This document shows, piece after piece, positions 53,606 through 62,163 of a stretch of DNA of 64,000 nucleotides (the stretch's first letter is position 1; each line of letters starts with the position of its first letter). The stretch is from contig NZ_VCHA01000003.1 of the NCBI RefSeq assembly GCF_016597815.1, positions 62,001 to 126,000 of the forward strand. The letters are read 5' to 3'. Under the pieces are notes generated by a model. That model did not search any database, was not told the origin of the DNA, and saw nothing but the letters and a program-made list of their open reading frames with translations. Both the position numbers and the translations under genes were made by a program. The DNA comes from Marinobacter sp. DY40_1A1. Lineage in GTDB: Bacteria > Pseudomonadota > Gammaproteobacteria > Pseudomonadales > Oleiphilaceae.

Positions 53606-54994
53606 TTAGCGAACACTCCGACGGCGCAGGGAGGCCGGAGAATAGTAACGCTTGTTCGGAATATCATCGGTCAAGACCCGAGTATTGGGTTCTTCCGTAT
53701 CCAGACCAAGCACATGATAACGACGGGCCTGTAAATCATGATAGACGTCCAGAACCGTCCACACACCTGGAAGTTCATAATAATTTTTTGCGATACCCAT
53801 AGTTACGCGCCACAACTCGCCGCGACCGTCGTACTGGTCCAGTAGTATGGTGTTCCAGCTGTCCTCATCTACGTAAAAGCGACGCTTTCCGTAAATATGG
53901 CGCGCTCCTTTTTTCAGGGTCGCCTCAACCACGTGCACACGATGCAACTCCCAGCGCGTAAGGTCCGGGTTTATGTGCGACATACCCAGTATTTCCGAAT
54001 AACGGGTACCCTTTTCACCAATACGGTAGTTGTTATAAGGAACATAGACTTCTTTCAAACCTTCATAGGTCCAGTCATAACGATCAAGAGCACCGTTAAA
54101 AATATCCGAGTCATCCGCCGTGCGAAGGTTGTCCGCCGATGCAATCGGAGAGTCATAACCCAGGTTCGGAGCTCGTCTTACACGGCGCTGCCCAGCGTTA
54201 TAACCCCAACCATTCCGCGGGCTGATGATCTGGTTCAGGGTTTCATGAATAAGGATGGCGCTGCCCGCGAGGCGGGGCGGAGACTGAGTGAAAGAGATGT
54301 AGTAGAAAATGATATTATCCAGTTCACTTTCATCCGCCTCAGGGTTATAGAAGTTGAAAAATGCTTCCTGCTGAGAGGTCACGAGCGAATAATCACCATT
54401 GCTCTGGACCGCAACTTCACTGGAGCGACGCGTGCCTGAAATTCCGCGCCAGCGGGTCAGGTGATTCCAGATAACCTGCCAGGCTTTTTGCTCATCATTG
54501 CCACTCAAAATGGGGAACGGATAGCCGCCATAGGCACCTTTCAGGCCTTCACCCTTACCAACAATCTCCGCCTGCACCGCATTCTCGCGGGTGTTCTCTG
54601 CCACCCACTCAGGTACTGCATGGGTACGACGGGATTTGTAGACCGGTATGCGGAAGCTTGTCGGGTAAGTTTCAAACATTGCCATAACACCGTCCGTCAG
54701 ATGCTCTGCATACTGATCTTTATTGGACGCGTTGATGGTGAATAGCACTTCGTCGTTCGGGAAGGGGTCAATATGGTGCTGCCCCGACCCCTTATAGCCA
54801 GCCGGAGGCACTGTCAGTCCGCCGGTCCATTCCGGAATAGTGCCGGATTCATTGCCAGCCTTGATGGAGCCAAACGGTGTAAGGTCCTTGCCGAGACGGG
54901 AAGCTTCGCTGGAGGAAACTGCAGCCCAAGAGGGGGATGATGCTATCGTGAGGGCGAGCAAGCCCCCGAGTATCGCACTCTTTTTATGATTCAT
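53606..54994 (-). CDS. DUF1329 domain outer-membrane lipid-associated protein
   Basis: A 462-residue exported protein of the DUF1329 family. Signal peptide about 1-25 (KKSAILGGLLALTIASSPSW, cleavage after AWA-type site SWAA). The fold resembles outer-membrane lipoprotein-sorting (LolA/LolB) proteins by family annotation. Diagnostic stretches: GNESGTIPEWTGGLTVPPAG, DRYDWTYEGLKEVYVPYNNY, LTRWELHRVHVVEATLKKGA and HIYGKRRFYVDEDSWNTILL followed by DQYDGRGELWRV. ATG 54994 gives a proper signal peptide; the earlier start at 55024 does not. In other gammaproteobacteria a DUF1302 gene usually sits next to it; none is in the 153 bp upstream here. Confidence 0.93.
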   Translation of the reverse strand: MNHKKSAILGGLLALTIASSPSWAAVSSSEASRLGKDLTPFGSIKAGNESGTIPEWTGGLTVPPAGYKGSGQHHIDPFPNDEVLFTINASNKDQYAEHLTDGVMAMFETYPTSFRIPVYKSRRTHAVPEWVAENTRENAVQAEIVGKGEGLKGAYGGYPFPILSGNDEQKAWQVIWNHLTRWRGISGTRRSSEVAVQSNGDYSLVTSQQEAFFNFYNPEADESELDNIIFYYISFTQSPPRLAGSAILIHETLNQIISPRNGWGYNAGQRRVRRAPNLGYDSPIASADNLRTADDSDIFNGALDRYDWTYEGLKEVYVPYNNYRIGEKGTRYSEILGMSHINPDLTRWELHRVHVVEATLKKGARHIYGKRRFYVDEDSWNTILLDQYDGRGELWRVTMGIAKNYYELPGVWTVLDVYHDLQARRYHVLGLDTEEPNTRVLTDDIPNKRYYSPASLRRRSVR

Positions 54995-55124
54995 ATATTG
55001 CCCTGAATTCAACTGGAAGCCCATGGGAAGGCTTTTTTATTATTGCCTGATGGAAAGGCAGGCTTTCCACCAGAGTAGCCGATTCGTCAAGGTTGTCTAT
55101 CGATCGAAAGTGCGATTTTGTATC

Positions 55125-55156
55125 TGGCTGTAATCAAGTGCGATCAATCACAGCCA
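55125..55156 (-). terminator. Stem-loop downstream of pepN
   Basis: TGGCTGTAAT and ATCACAGCCA pair over 10 bp (one mismatch, G-U on one strand) around a 12-nt loop, 22 bp after the pepN stop. No U-run, so low efficiency is expected. Confidence 0.45.
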
Positions 55157-55177
55157 GCCCCCTTCCCCAGCCAAACC

Positions 55178-57829
55178 TCAGGCTTCAAGGCTTTTGTGCA
55201 CAACCTCATAAAGATCTGCCGAAAGCTCTGCCTTGTCGCGAATCCGTTCAAGTGCAGTACGCATAAGTGCGCTGTAGGCAGGTGCAAACTTCTTCCAGCG
55301 CGTCAACGGTGCAACCAGCCGTGCCGCAATCTGGGGATTGCTGTCGTCAAGTCGACACACCTGATCAGCAAGGAATGAATAGCCTGACCCGTCGGGATTA
55401 TGGAAGGCCGCAAGATTCTGACCTGCAAACACCCCAATAACGGAACGTATCTTGTTGGGGTTTTTCCAGTCAAAGGCTGGATGTTTCAGAAGTGCCTGAA
55501 TCTGCGGTAACTGACCAGCCCTGTCGCTGGATGCCTGCACGGAGAACCACTGCTCCACAACCTGGGGATCGCTCTGGAAGTGCTCGTAGAAATCTGCCAG
55601 GGCCTGGCTTCTTTCCTCTGCATAATCCGAGTTAACCAACGCTCTCAGCGCACCCATACGATCGGTCATGTTATCGGCCTCGCGGAGTTGCTGAAGAGCC
55701 AGATCGCGCCCGGTATTGTCGTTGATCATCAGCAACCAGGCGAGCGCCGTATTCTTCAGGCTTCGACGAGCGACGGATTCAGGTGTTACCTCGTACTCTC
55801 CGTCATCCATATTACGGTGATAGCAGGCGACCAACTCACCCCTGAGAGAGGTTGCAAGATGGCTCAGCACCTGTTCGCGCGTCCGGTGAATTGCCGCCAC
55901 ATCCGGGCTATCCGCCAGCTCAATCAGATAGGCCTCAGAAGGCAGATGGAGCATTTTCGCCACCAGCGCCTGATCCAGCGTCCTGTCTGCCAGCAAGGTT
56001 CGGTATGCCTCCACCAGGCGAGAATCAATATCAACAGCCCCGGAGGAATCCACCAGTGACTGGATTACATCAACAGCAAGTCGCTGACCGGCATCCCAAC
56101 GATTGAAGCCATCCGGATCATGGCTCATCAAAAATACAAGCTGCTCTCGGCTCCATGGGTAGACCAGCCGCACAGGCGCGGAAAAATGGCGAAGCAACGA
56201 AGGCACGGGCTTCTGCGTCAGACCATGAAACTCAAACGTGTGGCTTGCCTCTGTTAGCTCAAGAACCCGTTCGGTTGGCGCACTCGCCGCATCTTCTGTA
56301 CTCACCAGCCTTAGAGGCAAAGCCTCCCCCTCCGCGCCCAGCAGGCCCAAAGCGAAAGGAATATGCTGTGGTTTCTTGTTCGTCTGCCCTGGCGTATCAG
56401 GAATTGCCTGCTGTATCTTGAGACTGTACACACCGCGCTCGGAATCATAGTCGTCTGACACCGTTAGCACTGGTGTCCCCGCCTGGTCGTACCACAAGCG
56501 GAACTGGGTAAGATCCCGACCGGATGCGTCTTCCATCGCCTTCACAAAATCATCGGTGGTGACCGCCTGCCCATCATGGCGCTCGAAATACAGATCACTG
56601 CCCTTGCGGAAAAGCTCTGGCCCCAGCAGGGTATGAATCATGCGTACCACCTCCGCACCCTTTTCATAAATGGTCAGGGTATAGAAGTTACTTATTTCCA
56701 TGTACGAGGCCGGCCGCACTGGATGTGCCATCGGGCCGGCATCTTCGGCAAACTGAGCCGTGCGCAGCAGGGTTACGTCTTCAATGCGCTTTACCGTTGG
56801 CGAGCCCATGTCGGCAGAGAAGGTAGAGTCCCGGAATACTGTGAACCCCTCCTTCAGGCTCAACTGAAACCAGTCACGGCAGGTTACCCTGTTACCAGAC
56901 CAGTTATGGAAGTACTCATGGGCAACAATGGATTCAATGCGCTGAAACGCAAGGTCGGTTGCGGTTTCCTGGCTTGCCAAGACGCAGGACGAGTTAAAAA
57001 TATTCAGACCCTTGTTCTCCATGGCTCCCATATTGAAGTCATCGACGGCAACAATCATGAAGATATCCAGGTCGTACTCGCGACCATACACCTCTTCATC
57101 CCATCGCATGGAGCGCTTGAGTGAGTCCATGGCATGCTGGCACTTGGCTGCATTACGTGGCTCGACAAATATGCGCAAATCGATTTCCCGGCCGGAACAG
57201 GTTGTAAAGGTATCTTGTTTTTCCACCAGATCGCCGGCCACCAGAGCAAACAGGTAGCTCGGCTTGGGAAATGGATCTTCCCAGGTTACGAAATGGCGAC
57301 CATCTTCGAGATCACCTCTGTCCACGTCATTGCCGTTGGACAGCAACACCGGGCAACTCGCCTTGTCTGCCTCAATACGGGTGCGGTATCGCGCCATCAC
57401 ATCGGGACGATCCGGGAAATAGGTAATGCAGCGGAAACCCTCGGCTTCACATTGGGTACAAAACATTCCCGAAGATTTGTACAACCCTTCGAGACGGGTG
57501 TTGTTCTGCGGCTCAATCCAGGTTACGACTGTTAATTCAAACTGGGCGGGCACCCTGGCTATAACAAGTTGTGCACCGGTTTCATCATAGTCATTACCTG
57601 CCATCAACTCCCGGCCATCCAAAATAACCTGTTCCAGTTTGAGGCTATCGCCATCCAACTCCAGGGGCGCAAACTCCTCAGCGGACTCCGGATTCCGGCG
57701 CACCGTTAAAGTGCTGTGCACCCTTGCACCATTGTCAAAGAGCTCAAAGCGAAGGTCGACGGCATCTACCAGGTGCGCAGGCACCTTGTATTCGCTCAGG
57801 CGGATGGTTGTTGGCTGATTGGTGCGCAT
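55178..57829 (-). CDS. pepN: Aminopeptidase N (M1 family)
   Basis: An 883-residue zinc metallopeptidase. GAMENKGLNIFN (about 266) recognises the substrate N-terminus; the zinc motif HEYFHNWSGN (His301, His305) with the third ligand Glu in LKEGFTVFRD completes the site. The C-terminal superhelical DUF3458 part (from about 450) ends in ALERIRDKAELSADLYEVVH. It removes N-terminal residues from cytosolic peptides. It is 80 bp downstream of the DUF2797 gene and probably co-transcribed with yeaC and DUF2797. Confidence 0.96.
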   Translation of the reverse strand: MRTNQPTTIRLSEYKVPAHLVDAVDLRFELFDNGARVHSTLTVRRNPESAEEFAPLELDGDSLKLEQVILDGRELMAGNDYDETGAQLVIARVPAQFELTVVTWIEPQNNTRLEGLYKSSGMFCTQCEAEGFRCITYFPDRPDVMARYRTRIEADKASCPVLLSNGNDVDRGDLEDGRHFVTWEDPFPKPSYLFALVAGDLVEKQDTFTTCSGREIDLRIFVEPRNAAKCQHAMDSLKRSMRWDEEVYGREYDLDIFMIVAVDDFNMGAMENKGLNIFNSSCVLASQETATDLAFQRIESIVAHEYFHNWSGNRVTCRDWFQLSLKEGFTVFRDSTFSADMGSPTVKRIEDVTLLRTAQFAEDAGPMAHPVRPASYMEISNFYTLTIYEKGAEVVRMIHTLLGPELFRKGSDLYFERHDGQAVTTDDFVKAMEDASGRDLTQFRLWYDQAGTPVLTVSDDYDSERGVYSLKIQQAIPDTPGQTNKKPQHIPFALGLLGAEGEALPLRLVSTEDAASAPTERVLELTEASHTFEFHGLTQKPVPSLLRHFSAPVRLVYPWSREQLVFLMSHDPDGFNRWDAGQRLAVDVIQSLVDSSGAVDIDSRLVEAYRTLLADRTLDQALVAKMLHLPSEAYLIELADSPDVAAIHRTREQVLSHLATSLRGELVACYHRNMDDGEYEVTPESVARRSLKNTALAWLLMINDNTGRDLALQQLREADNMTDRMGALRALVNSDYAEERSQALADFYEHFQSDPQVVEQWFSVQASSDRAGQLPQIQALLKHPAFDWKNPNKIRSVIGVFAGQNLAAFHNPDGSGYSFLADQVCRLDDSNPQIAARLVAPLTRWKKFAPAYSALMRTALERIRDKAELSADLYEVVHKSLEA

Positions 57830-57909
57830 TGATAGTCTCCAGATTTCCAGCCTGAGCAGCCCATACCGGGCCGATCAGGCAATATCAGATAGGGCGGGCA
57901 GCAGGTATC

Positions 57910-58749
57910 TTAAGAACCCATTACCCGGAAACGGACTTCATAACCGGTGAACTTGCGAATATTGATCACCCCGGTGTCGAGAATCAGGTATTGGCCTTTG
58001 ATACCTTCAAGAACCCCCTCCACTTCCGGTGTTTTATCCAGGTTATGAGTCTTGATTTTTTCGGGCCAGGTCTGCACGGGGTAACTGAGCTCGAGCCCCT
58101 GCTCGCCCACCTCGCGAATGGAGTCCTGTCCGTGCTCTTCACGCAGCGCGGCAAGATCGCCGGCAATCAATGCCAGTATCCGCTCTCGTTCTTGCACAAG
58201 GTCCAGCTCCGTAACATCCCCCCTGAGCATGGCACGCCAGTTCGTGCGATCGGCCACATGCTCCTTGCAAGCCACTTCAACAAGGCCCGAAAGATACCGG
58301 GTAGCCACCCTCAGCATGGGAATTGCATCCACCGCCCCCTGATCAATCCAGCGTGTTGGCACCTGGGAGCCACGGGTTATGCCGACTTTAAGGCCTGATG
58401 AGTTGGCCAGGTACACCACATGCTCAATCATGCAATGGGTTTCACCCCATTCTGGCTCACGACAGGTGCCCAGATGATAATGGCACTTCTCAGGACTCAT
58501 AATGCAACTGTCGCACGCCGCCAACTTTCGGAAACAGGGGTAGCAAAACCCCTGATTAAAGCTCTTTTTGGTGGTTCGGTCGCAGTTAATGCAACGTATG
58601 AGACCGTCATAGTCGAAGCGCAAGGGCTTGCCTATAAGTTCATTCATTGCCACCCGGGCATCGCCGATCGCGAGAATATAGGACACAGGGTCGCCAGCTT
58701 CTGCGGGCATTTTTCTGAGTCGCCCGGTTACATCCGTAAGATCACTCAA
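57910..58749 (-). CDS. DUF2797 family zinc-finger protein
   Basis: A 279-residue cytosolic protein of family DUF2797. A Cys-rich block (RCINCDRTTKKSFNQGFCYP, CFRKLAACDSCIMSPEKCHY) holds several C-x-x-C pairs likely to bind zinc, then ARCREPEWGETHC-type sequence (GTCREPEWGETHCMIEHVVY) and LKVGITRGSQVPTRWIDQGA, the family core. That last segment resembles a GIY-YIG-like start in pattern (inference). Its ATG overlaps the yeaC stop by 4 bp (58746-58749). Function unknown; the yeaC-DUF2797-pepN order is common in Pseudomonas-like genomes. Confidence 0.92.
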   Translation of the reverse strand: MSDLTDVTGRLRKMPAEAGDPVSYILAIGDARVAMNELIGKPLRFDYDGLIRCINCDRTTKKSFNQGFCYPCFRKLAACDSCIMSPEKCHYHLGTCREPEWGETHCMIEHVVYLANSSGLKVGITRGSQVPTRWIDQGAVDAIPMLRVATRYLSGLVEVACKEHVADRTNWRAMLRGDVTELDLVQERERILALIAGDLAALREEHGQDSIREVGEQGLELSYPVQTWPEKIKTHNLDKTPEVEGVLEGIKGQYLILDTGVINIRKFTGYEVRFRVMGS

Positions 58750-59039
58750 GACTTGACCTCAACAAACTGATTGGGATCGACGTTGTTCCCGCCTGGCTGA
58801 TTGCGACGCACTGAAGGGTCACATGCAGTGCCGGCTTTGGCTCCACGATCAAGATATCCCACACGCTCCTGCTCAGGGATGCTATGCAGATTTTCGTAGT
58901 AGATGACGGCTTCCAAGCTTATCTCTCGCTGTTTCGGGGTTAGCTTGCGACCATCCGGCCACTTTCCCAGCTCAATAGACTGCTTCAGGTTTTGATAAAC
59001 GTTGGGATCGAGCCGCTCAATAAGTTCTTCGTAAGTCAT
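58746..59039 (-). CDS. yeaC: YeaC family protein (DUF1315)
   Basis: A 97-residue soluble protein of the YeaC/DUF1315 family: TYEELIERLDPNVYQNLKQS, ELGKWPDGRKLTPKQREISL, EAVIYYENLHSIPEQERVGY. AGGAG stands 6 nt before the ATG. First gene of the unit with DUF2797 and probably pepN. A Fur box lies 60 bp upstream, overlapping a plus-strand promoter that faces away from it; whether Fur also controls yeaC cannot be settled by eye. Confidence 0.92.
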   Translation of the reverse strand: MTYEELIERLDPNVYQNLKQSIELGKWPDGRKLTPKQREISLEAVIYYENLHSIPEQERVGYLDRGAKAGTACDPSVRRNQPGGNNVDPNQFVEVKS

Positions 59040-59083
59040 CCGGTTCTCCTGAAAAAACCTTCATGAAAAAGTCGAGTAATCGT

Positions 59084-59113
59084 TTGACAGATGCAAACGA
59101 TAATGATTATCAT
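59084..59113 (+). promoter_or_regulatory. Sigma-70 promoter of the candidate small RNA
   Basis: A perfect -35 TTGACA (59084-59089), an 18-bp spacer and -10 TATCAT (59108-59113, five of six). It points to the right, away from yeaC, predicting a transcription start near 59119-59121 exactly where the first RNA hairpin begins. Confidence 0.75.
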
Positions 59114-59117
59114 TGCC
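59099..59117. promoter_or_regulatory. Fur box
   Basis: GATAATGATTATCATTGCC matches the 19-bp Fur consensus GATAATGATWATCATTATC at the first 16 positions and again at position 19 (17 of 19). It covers the spacer and -10 element of the plus-strand promoter, the ideal place for iron-dependent repression. Confidence 0.88.
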
Positions 59118-59119
59118 TC

Positions 59120-59207
59120 GCCAAATGACGACGGTCGTATCATTTGGTCTCTCTCATCAGAGGCATATTCTGCTTCTTTTATACCCCACCTCTGGTGGGG
59201 TTTTTTT
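59120..59207 (+). ncRNA. Candidate Fur-repressed small regulatory RNA (about 88 nt)
   Basis: Between yeaC and the rhomboid gene a complete small-RNA unit is visible on the plus strand. It has the promoter 59084-59113 under a Fur box. A 5' hairpin pairs CCAAATG (59121-59127) with CATTTGG (59141-59147), extended by ACGA/TCGT around loop CGG. An unstructured pyrimidine-rich linker (59148-59182, with TCTCTCTCATCAG and TTCTGCTTCTTTTATA) follows, then a Rho-independent terminator (59183-59207). There is no credible reading frame. The layout matches RyhB/PrrF iron-sparing RNAs, though the sequence does not obviously match them. Target pairing through the TCTCTCTC tract to GAGAG-type ribosome sites is inference. 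Confidence 0.7.
59183..59207 (+). terminator. Terminator of the candidate small RNA
   Basis: ACCCCACC, loop TCT, GGTGGGGT and a run of seven T. The T-run faces right, so it serves a plus-strand transcript; the only plus-strand promoter nearby is that at 59084. It overlaps the last two bases of the rhomboid gene, which runs the other way. Confidence 0.92.
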
Positions 59208-60069
59208 ATGCTTTCCGATTGTTGCGAGCAGGCAGAATGGCAGCCAGGGCCAAGCCAGCGACGAACCCTCCCAAATGCGCTTCGTTTGCCATGCGCCCCA
59301 AGCCCAGCATTTCCGGTAAAGAGGTAAACCCGATCACCATCCACACCACGGCAAAGGTTACCAGTGCAGACGGGAACTGGAATCTGGGCAGCGCTCTCTG
59401 ACTCAACCAGCAGTATCCCAGAATGCCATACACGACCCCGGAAAGGCCGCCAAAGAACGGCCCGGACACCACGTACTGCAACCCGTTGGACAACAAACTG
59501 GTGACAATAAAAATCAAAACCAGCCGGCCACGGCCATCAAACCACTCCACCTGGCTTCCCAGAAACCACAGCATTACGGAATTGAAAATAATGTGAGTCC
59601 AGCTGAAATGCAGGAAGTCAGGAGTGAACAGCCTCCAGACCTGACCACTGGCAAGGGTTGCCGACAAGGCATCGAGCCGCTCAGCCATGGTGCCCCAGTC
59701 GTAGGCCCGCGGGTCTACAATTAACAAGCTGGCAGTGAGCTGATTACTGCCCAGGCTGGTAAGCCAGGCCATCAACACACCCAGCACAATGATACCAAGC
59801 ACCAAAGGCGCATGGCGGGGGGACGGCTGCCACCGCCCTGCCACAAACACAGGCGAATGATTCTGGCGCTCAACAGCCTGACGGATATCCGGCTCGGCGA
59901 GGAATCGTTCCAGAGCTTCGAGAACCGGCTCGGCGTGCTCTGGATGCTCCAGCCACAACACCTGGAAACCACCTTCTTCACTGATTCTGTGGGGAACTCC
60001 CTGGCTCCTTAGCCACTGGCTGAACCCGCCAAGGTCTAAACTGGCATCTAACTGCTTTACTCGGTACAC
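59206..60069 (-). CDS. Rhomboid family intramembrane serine protease
   Basis: A 287-residue GlpG-like rhomboid. A cytosolic N-terminal domain (about 1-85) is followed by six TM helices. Catalytic features: the HFSWTHIIFNSVMLWFLG helix, the serine in FFGGLSGVVYGILGY (about 208) and the histidine in ANEAHLGGFVAGLAL (about 262). It cuts membrane proteins within the bilayer. The start is ATG 60069 with no strong ribosome site. It lies 50 bp after the metallophosphatase gene on the same strand. Confidence 0.94.
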   Translation of the reverse strand: MYRVKQLDASLDLGGFSQWLRSQGVPHRISEEGGFQVLWLEHPEHAEPVLEALERFLAEPDIRQAVERQNHSPVFVAGRWQPSPRHAPLVLGIIVLGVLMAWLTSLGSNQLTASLLIVDPRAYDWGTMAERLDALSATLASGQVWRLFTPDFLHFSWTHIIFNSVMLWFLGSQVEWFDGRGRLVLIFIVTSLLSNGLQYVVSGPFFGGLSGVVYGILGYCWLSQRALPRFQFPSALVTFAVVWMVIGFTSLPEMLGLGRMANEAHLGGFVAGLALAAILPARNNRKA

Positions 60070-60119
60070 AATCTACCTTTCCTCGCGGGGTAATCAGGCC
60101 AACAACTCGCACCGCCGCA

Positions 60120-61139
60120 TTAGCGGGCAACGCTGTCTTCGCTGGTGGGGTAGTCCGGGGAATCCTTATGATCCCGAGCCACATTCACCCAGACAAACTT
60201 GTCGGGGGAGAGTTCTCGCTCGCCGTCCATCCGGTAAGCCACCAGCCTGCCGTATTTCACAGCACTGAAATCAATGCAGGCGACATTGGATTTGAGCGGC
60301 GCCGGCTCACTGTCCATCCAATAGTGACCGACGAACACCGGCGGTGCATCCAATGGGTAGCTGATCAGTTGCTTGCGCTCGTCCTCACTCAGAACCCGGC
60401 CCGCCACCTCCGGCGGCAAGGGGTCTGGCTGGAAAACCACATCGGCATATGTGTGGGGATTATCGGCCCAGAATTTGGTGCGGAAAAACTCTCGAACGTA
60501 ACCATCCCGCCCGGTTATTTTCATGCCTTGCGGCAAGCGTAAATCTGTACCCCGCAACAAGGTGTCCATAACCTGCCCTGCAAACGATTCAATTGCTGCA
60601 GAAGCGTGCAGAAAATCCTCATCGATGCAGGCGCCACCTTGCACCTGTTTGAACTTCTGAATGAGCTCATCATCCCAGCAGGCGTGAACCGCACGGAAAT
60701 CCTCCTCCTCGATAAACAAGGGAATGGTGTAAAACCACTCGAGAAAGTCATTCCACTCATGAGGGTAGGCTTCAAACTGCTCCAGGGTTTCCCGAATCAG
60801 CCGGTCGTGCCGCGGGTTATGTTCCCGCAACCATGTTTTACCACTGCCAGCCCGCGCCCGTGTACAGTAGCCCAGAGCGTTGTACTCATGGTTTCCCATC
60901 ACAATGCGCGCAGAGCCACGCTCAACCATGTTCCTTACCAGGTGCAGGGCTTCACGAATTCTCGGGCCACGATCAATAATGTCACCAATGAACACTGCTT
61001 GCCGGCGGCGATGCTGATATACGCCATTCACCATGCTGTATCCCATCTGCTCAAGCAACATCGCAAGCGTATTCGCGCAGCCGTGAATATCGCCAATAAT
61101 GTCGTACCCGCGACTTGCAGTATGCTTAATTCCAGCCAT
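60120..61139 (-). CDS. Metallophosphatase (calcineurin-like)
   Basis: A 339-residue phosphoesterase with the dinuclear metal motifs in order: DIIGDIHGC (about 13-21), FIGDIIDRGP (about 50-59), VMGNHEYNALG (about 80) and later VHACWDD and FVGHYWM. The pattern is that of the PrpE/ApaH-like group, so the substrate may be a dinucleotide polyphosphate or a phosphoprotein. ATG 61139 lies 2 bp past the nadK stop, so translation is likely coupled; a TTG 2 codons upstream is the alternative. Substrate unknown. Confidence 0.87.
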   Translation of the reverse strand: MAGIKHTASRGYDIIGDIHGCANTLAMLLEQMGYSMVNGVYQHRRRQAVFIGDIIDRGPRIREALHLVRNMVERGSARIVMGNHEYNALGYCTRARAGSGKTWLREHNPRHDRLIRETLEQFEAYPHEWNDFLEWFYTIPLFIEEEDFRAVHACWDDELIQKFKQVQGGACIDEDFLHASAAIESFAGQVMDTLLRGTDLRLPQGMKITGRDGYVREFFRTKFWADNPHTYADVVFQPDPLPPEVAGRVLSEDERKQLISYPLDAPPVFVGHYWMDSEPAPLKSNVACIDFSAVKYGRLVAYRMDGERELSPDKFVWVNVARDHKDSPDYPTSEDSVAR

Positions 61140-61141
61140 GA

Positions 61142-62026
61142 TCAACTCGCTGCTATTTCACTTGCCCAGCCAAGCTTATCGCGGCAGGTGGCATAGAAAT
61201 TATGGTCTGTAGGGTGAATCAGTCGAATTTTGAAAGGCTTTTTGGCGATGCGGATGATATCCCCTGGCGCGCAGGCAATGTTCATCTGACCATCAAAACT
61301 GATCTGCGGATAGGTTTCGTTGGTTTCCCCAACAACCAGTTTGATCTCACTCTTACCATCTACCACAATCGGGCGACTGCTAAGGGTATGAGGGAACATG
61401 GGCACCAGTACAATGGCATCCAGCTTCGGATGCATTATCGGCCCACCGGCTGAGAGTGAATAAGCCGTAGACCCTGTGGGGGTGGACACAATCAGGCCGT
61501 CCGACCGCTGGCTGTAAACAAAATGCCCATCAATATACAAATCAAAGCCGATCATACGGGTGGATTTGCCCGGGTGTAGCACAACATCGTTTAGTGCCGT
61601 CCCAAAACCCAGCGGCTGACCATTGCGCTCTACATTGCCATCAAGAAGAAACCGGGTTTCCTCAATGTACTCGCCTTCAAGCACCTTACCCAGACGCTCT
61701 TCCAGGTCAACGGGCGAAATATCCGTCAAGAAGCCCAAGCGCCCGCGATTCACACCAAGCAGAGGAATCTTGGATTTAGCCAGCTCCCGGGCTGCACCCA
61801 ACAGGCTTCCATCGCCACCTACGACAATAACCAGATCGCAAATCTCGCCAAGAAGCTTTTTGCTGGCGACCTGCAAGCCGTGGCCAGGCAACATGCTGGC
61901 AGTGTCTTCCTCAAGGATTACGTGGTAATGATTGGCAACCAGATACTGTTTAAGCTGGCGCAATGACTCAACCACCTTAACGCTGCCCATCCGGCCGATA
62001 ACGCCTATGTTTCTGAATTGATCCAT
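61142..62026 (-). CDS. nadK: NAD kinase
   Basis: A 294-residue NAD kinase. VIVVGGDGSLLGAARELA (the G-G-D-G-x-x-L motif, about residue 67) and GFLTDISPVDLEERLGKVLE, ALNDVVLHPGKSTRMIGFDL and DGLIVSTPTGSTAYSLSAGG are all family hallmarks. It phosphorylates NAD to NADP in the cytosol. It precedes the metallophosphatase gene by 2 bp. The 137-bp gap upstream shows nothing further. Confidence 0.97.
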   Translation of the reverse strand: MDQFRNIGVIGRMGSVKVVESLRQLKQYLVANHYHVILEEDTASMLPGHGLQVASKKLLGEICDLVIVVGGDGSLLGAARELAKSKIPLLGVNRGRLGFLTDISPVDLEERLGKVLEGEYIEETRFLLDGNVERNGQPLGFGTALNDVVLHPGKSTRMIGFDLYIDGHFVYSQRSDGLIVSTPTGSTAYSLSAGGPIMHPKLDAIVLVPMFPHTLSSRPIVVDGKSEIKLVVGETNETYPQISFDGQMNIACAPGDIIRIAKKPFKIRLIHPTDHNFYATCRDKLGWASEIAAS

Positions 62027-62163
62027 GAAGCTTCCTGTGATGTCAAAATATGGCGAAAGCAGACAAGCCCGCTGATGCCCATATCAATCTGACCTACAGT
62101 CTAACGAAAGTCATCCCGATACTGAAAATAGTTCTGCGGCACCCTTCCGATTGCCGTTTACCT

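Noticed and set aside
59091-59327. Plus-strand open frame across the candidate small RNA and the rhomboid 3' end
   Set aside because: It runs through the terminator and then antisense to the rhomboid gene; no start site with ribosome-binding sequence.
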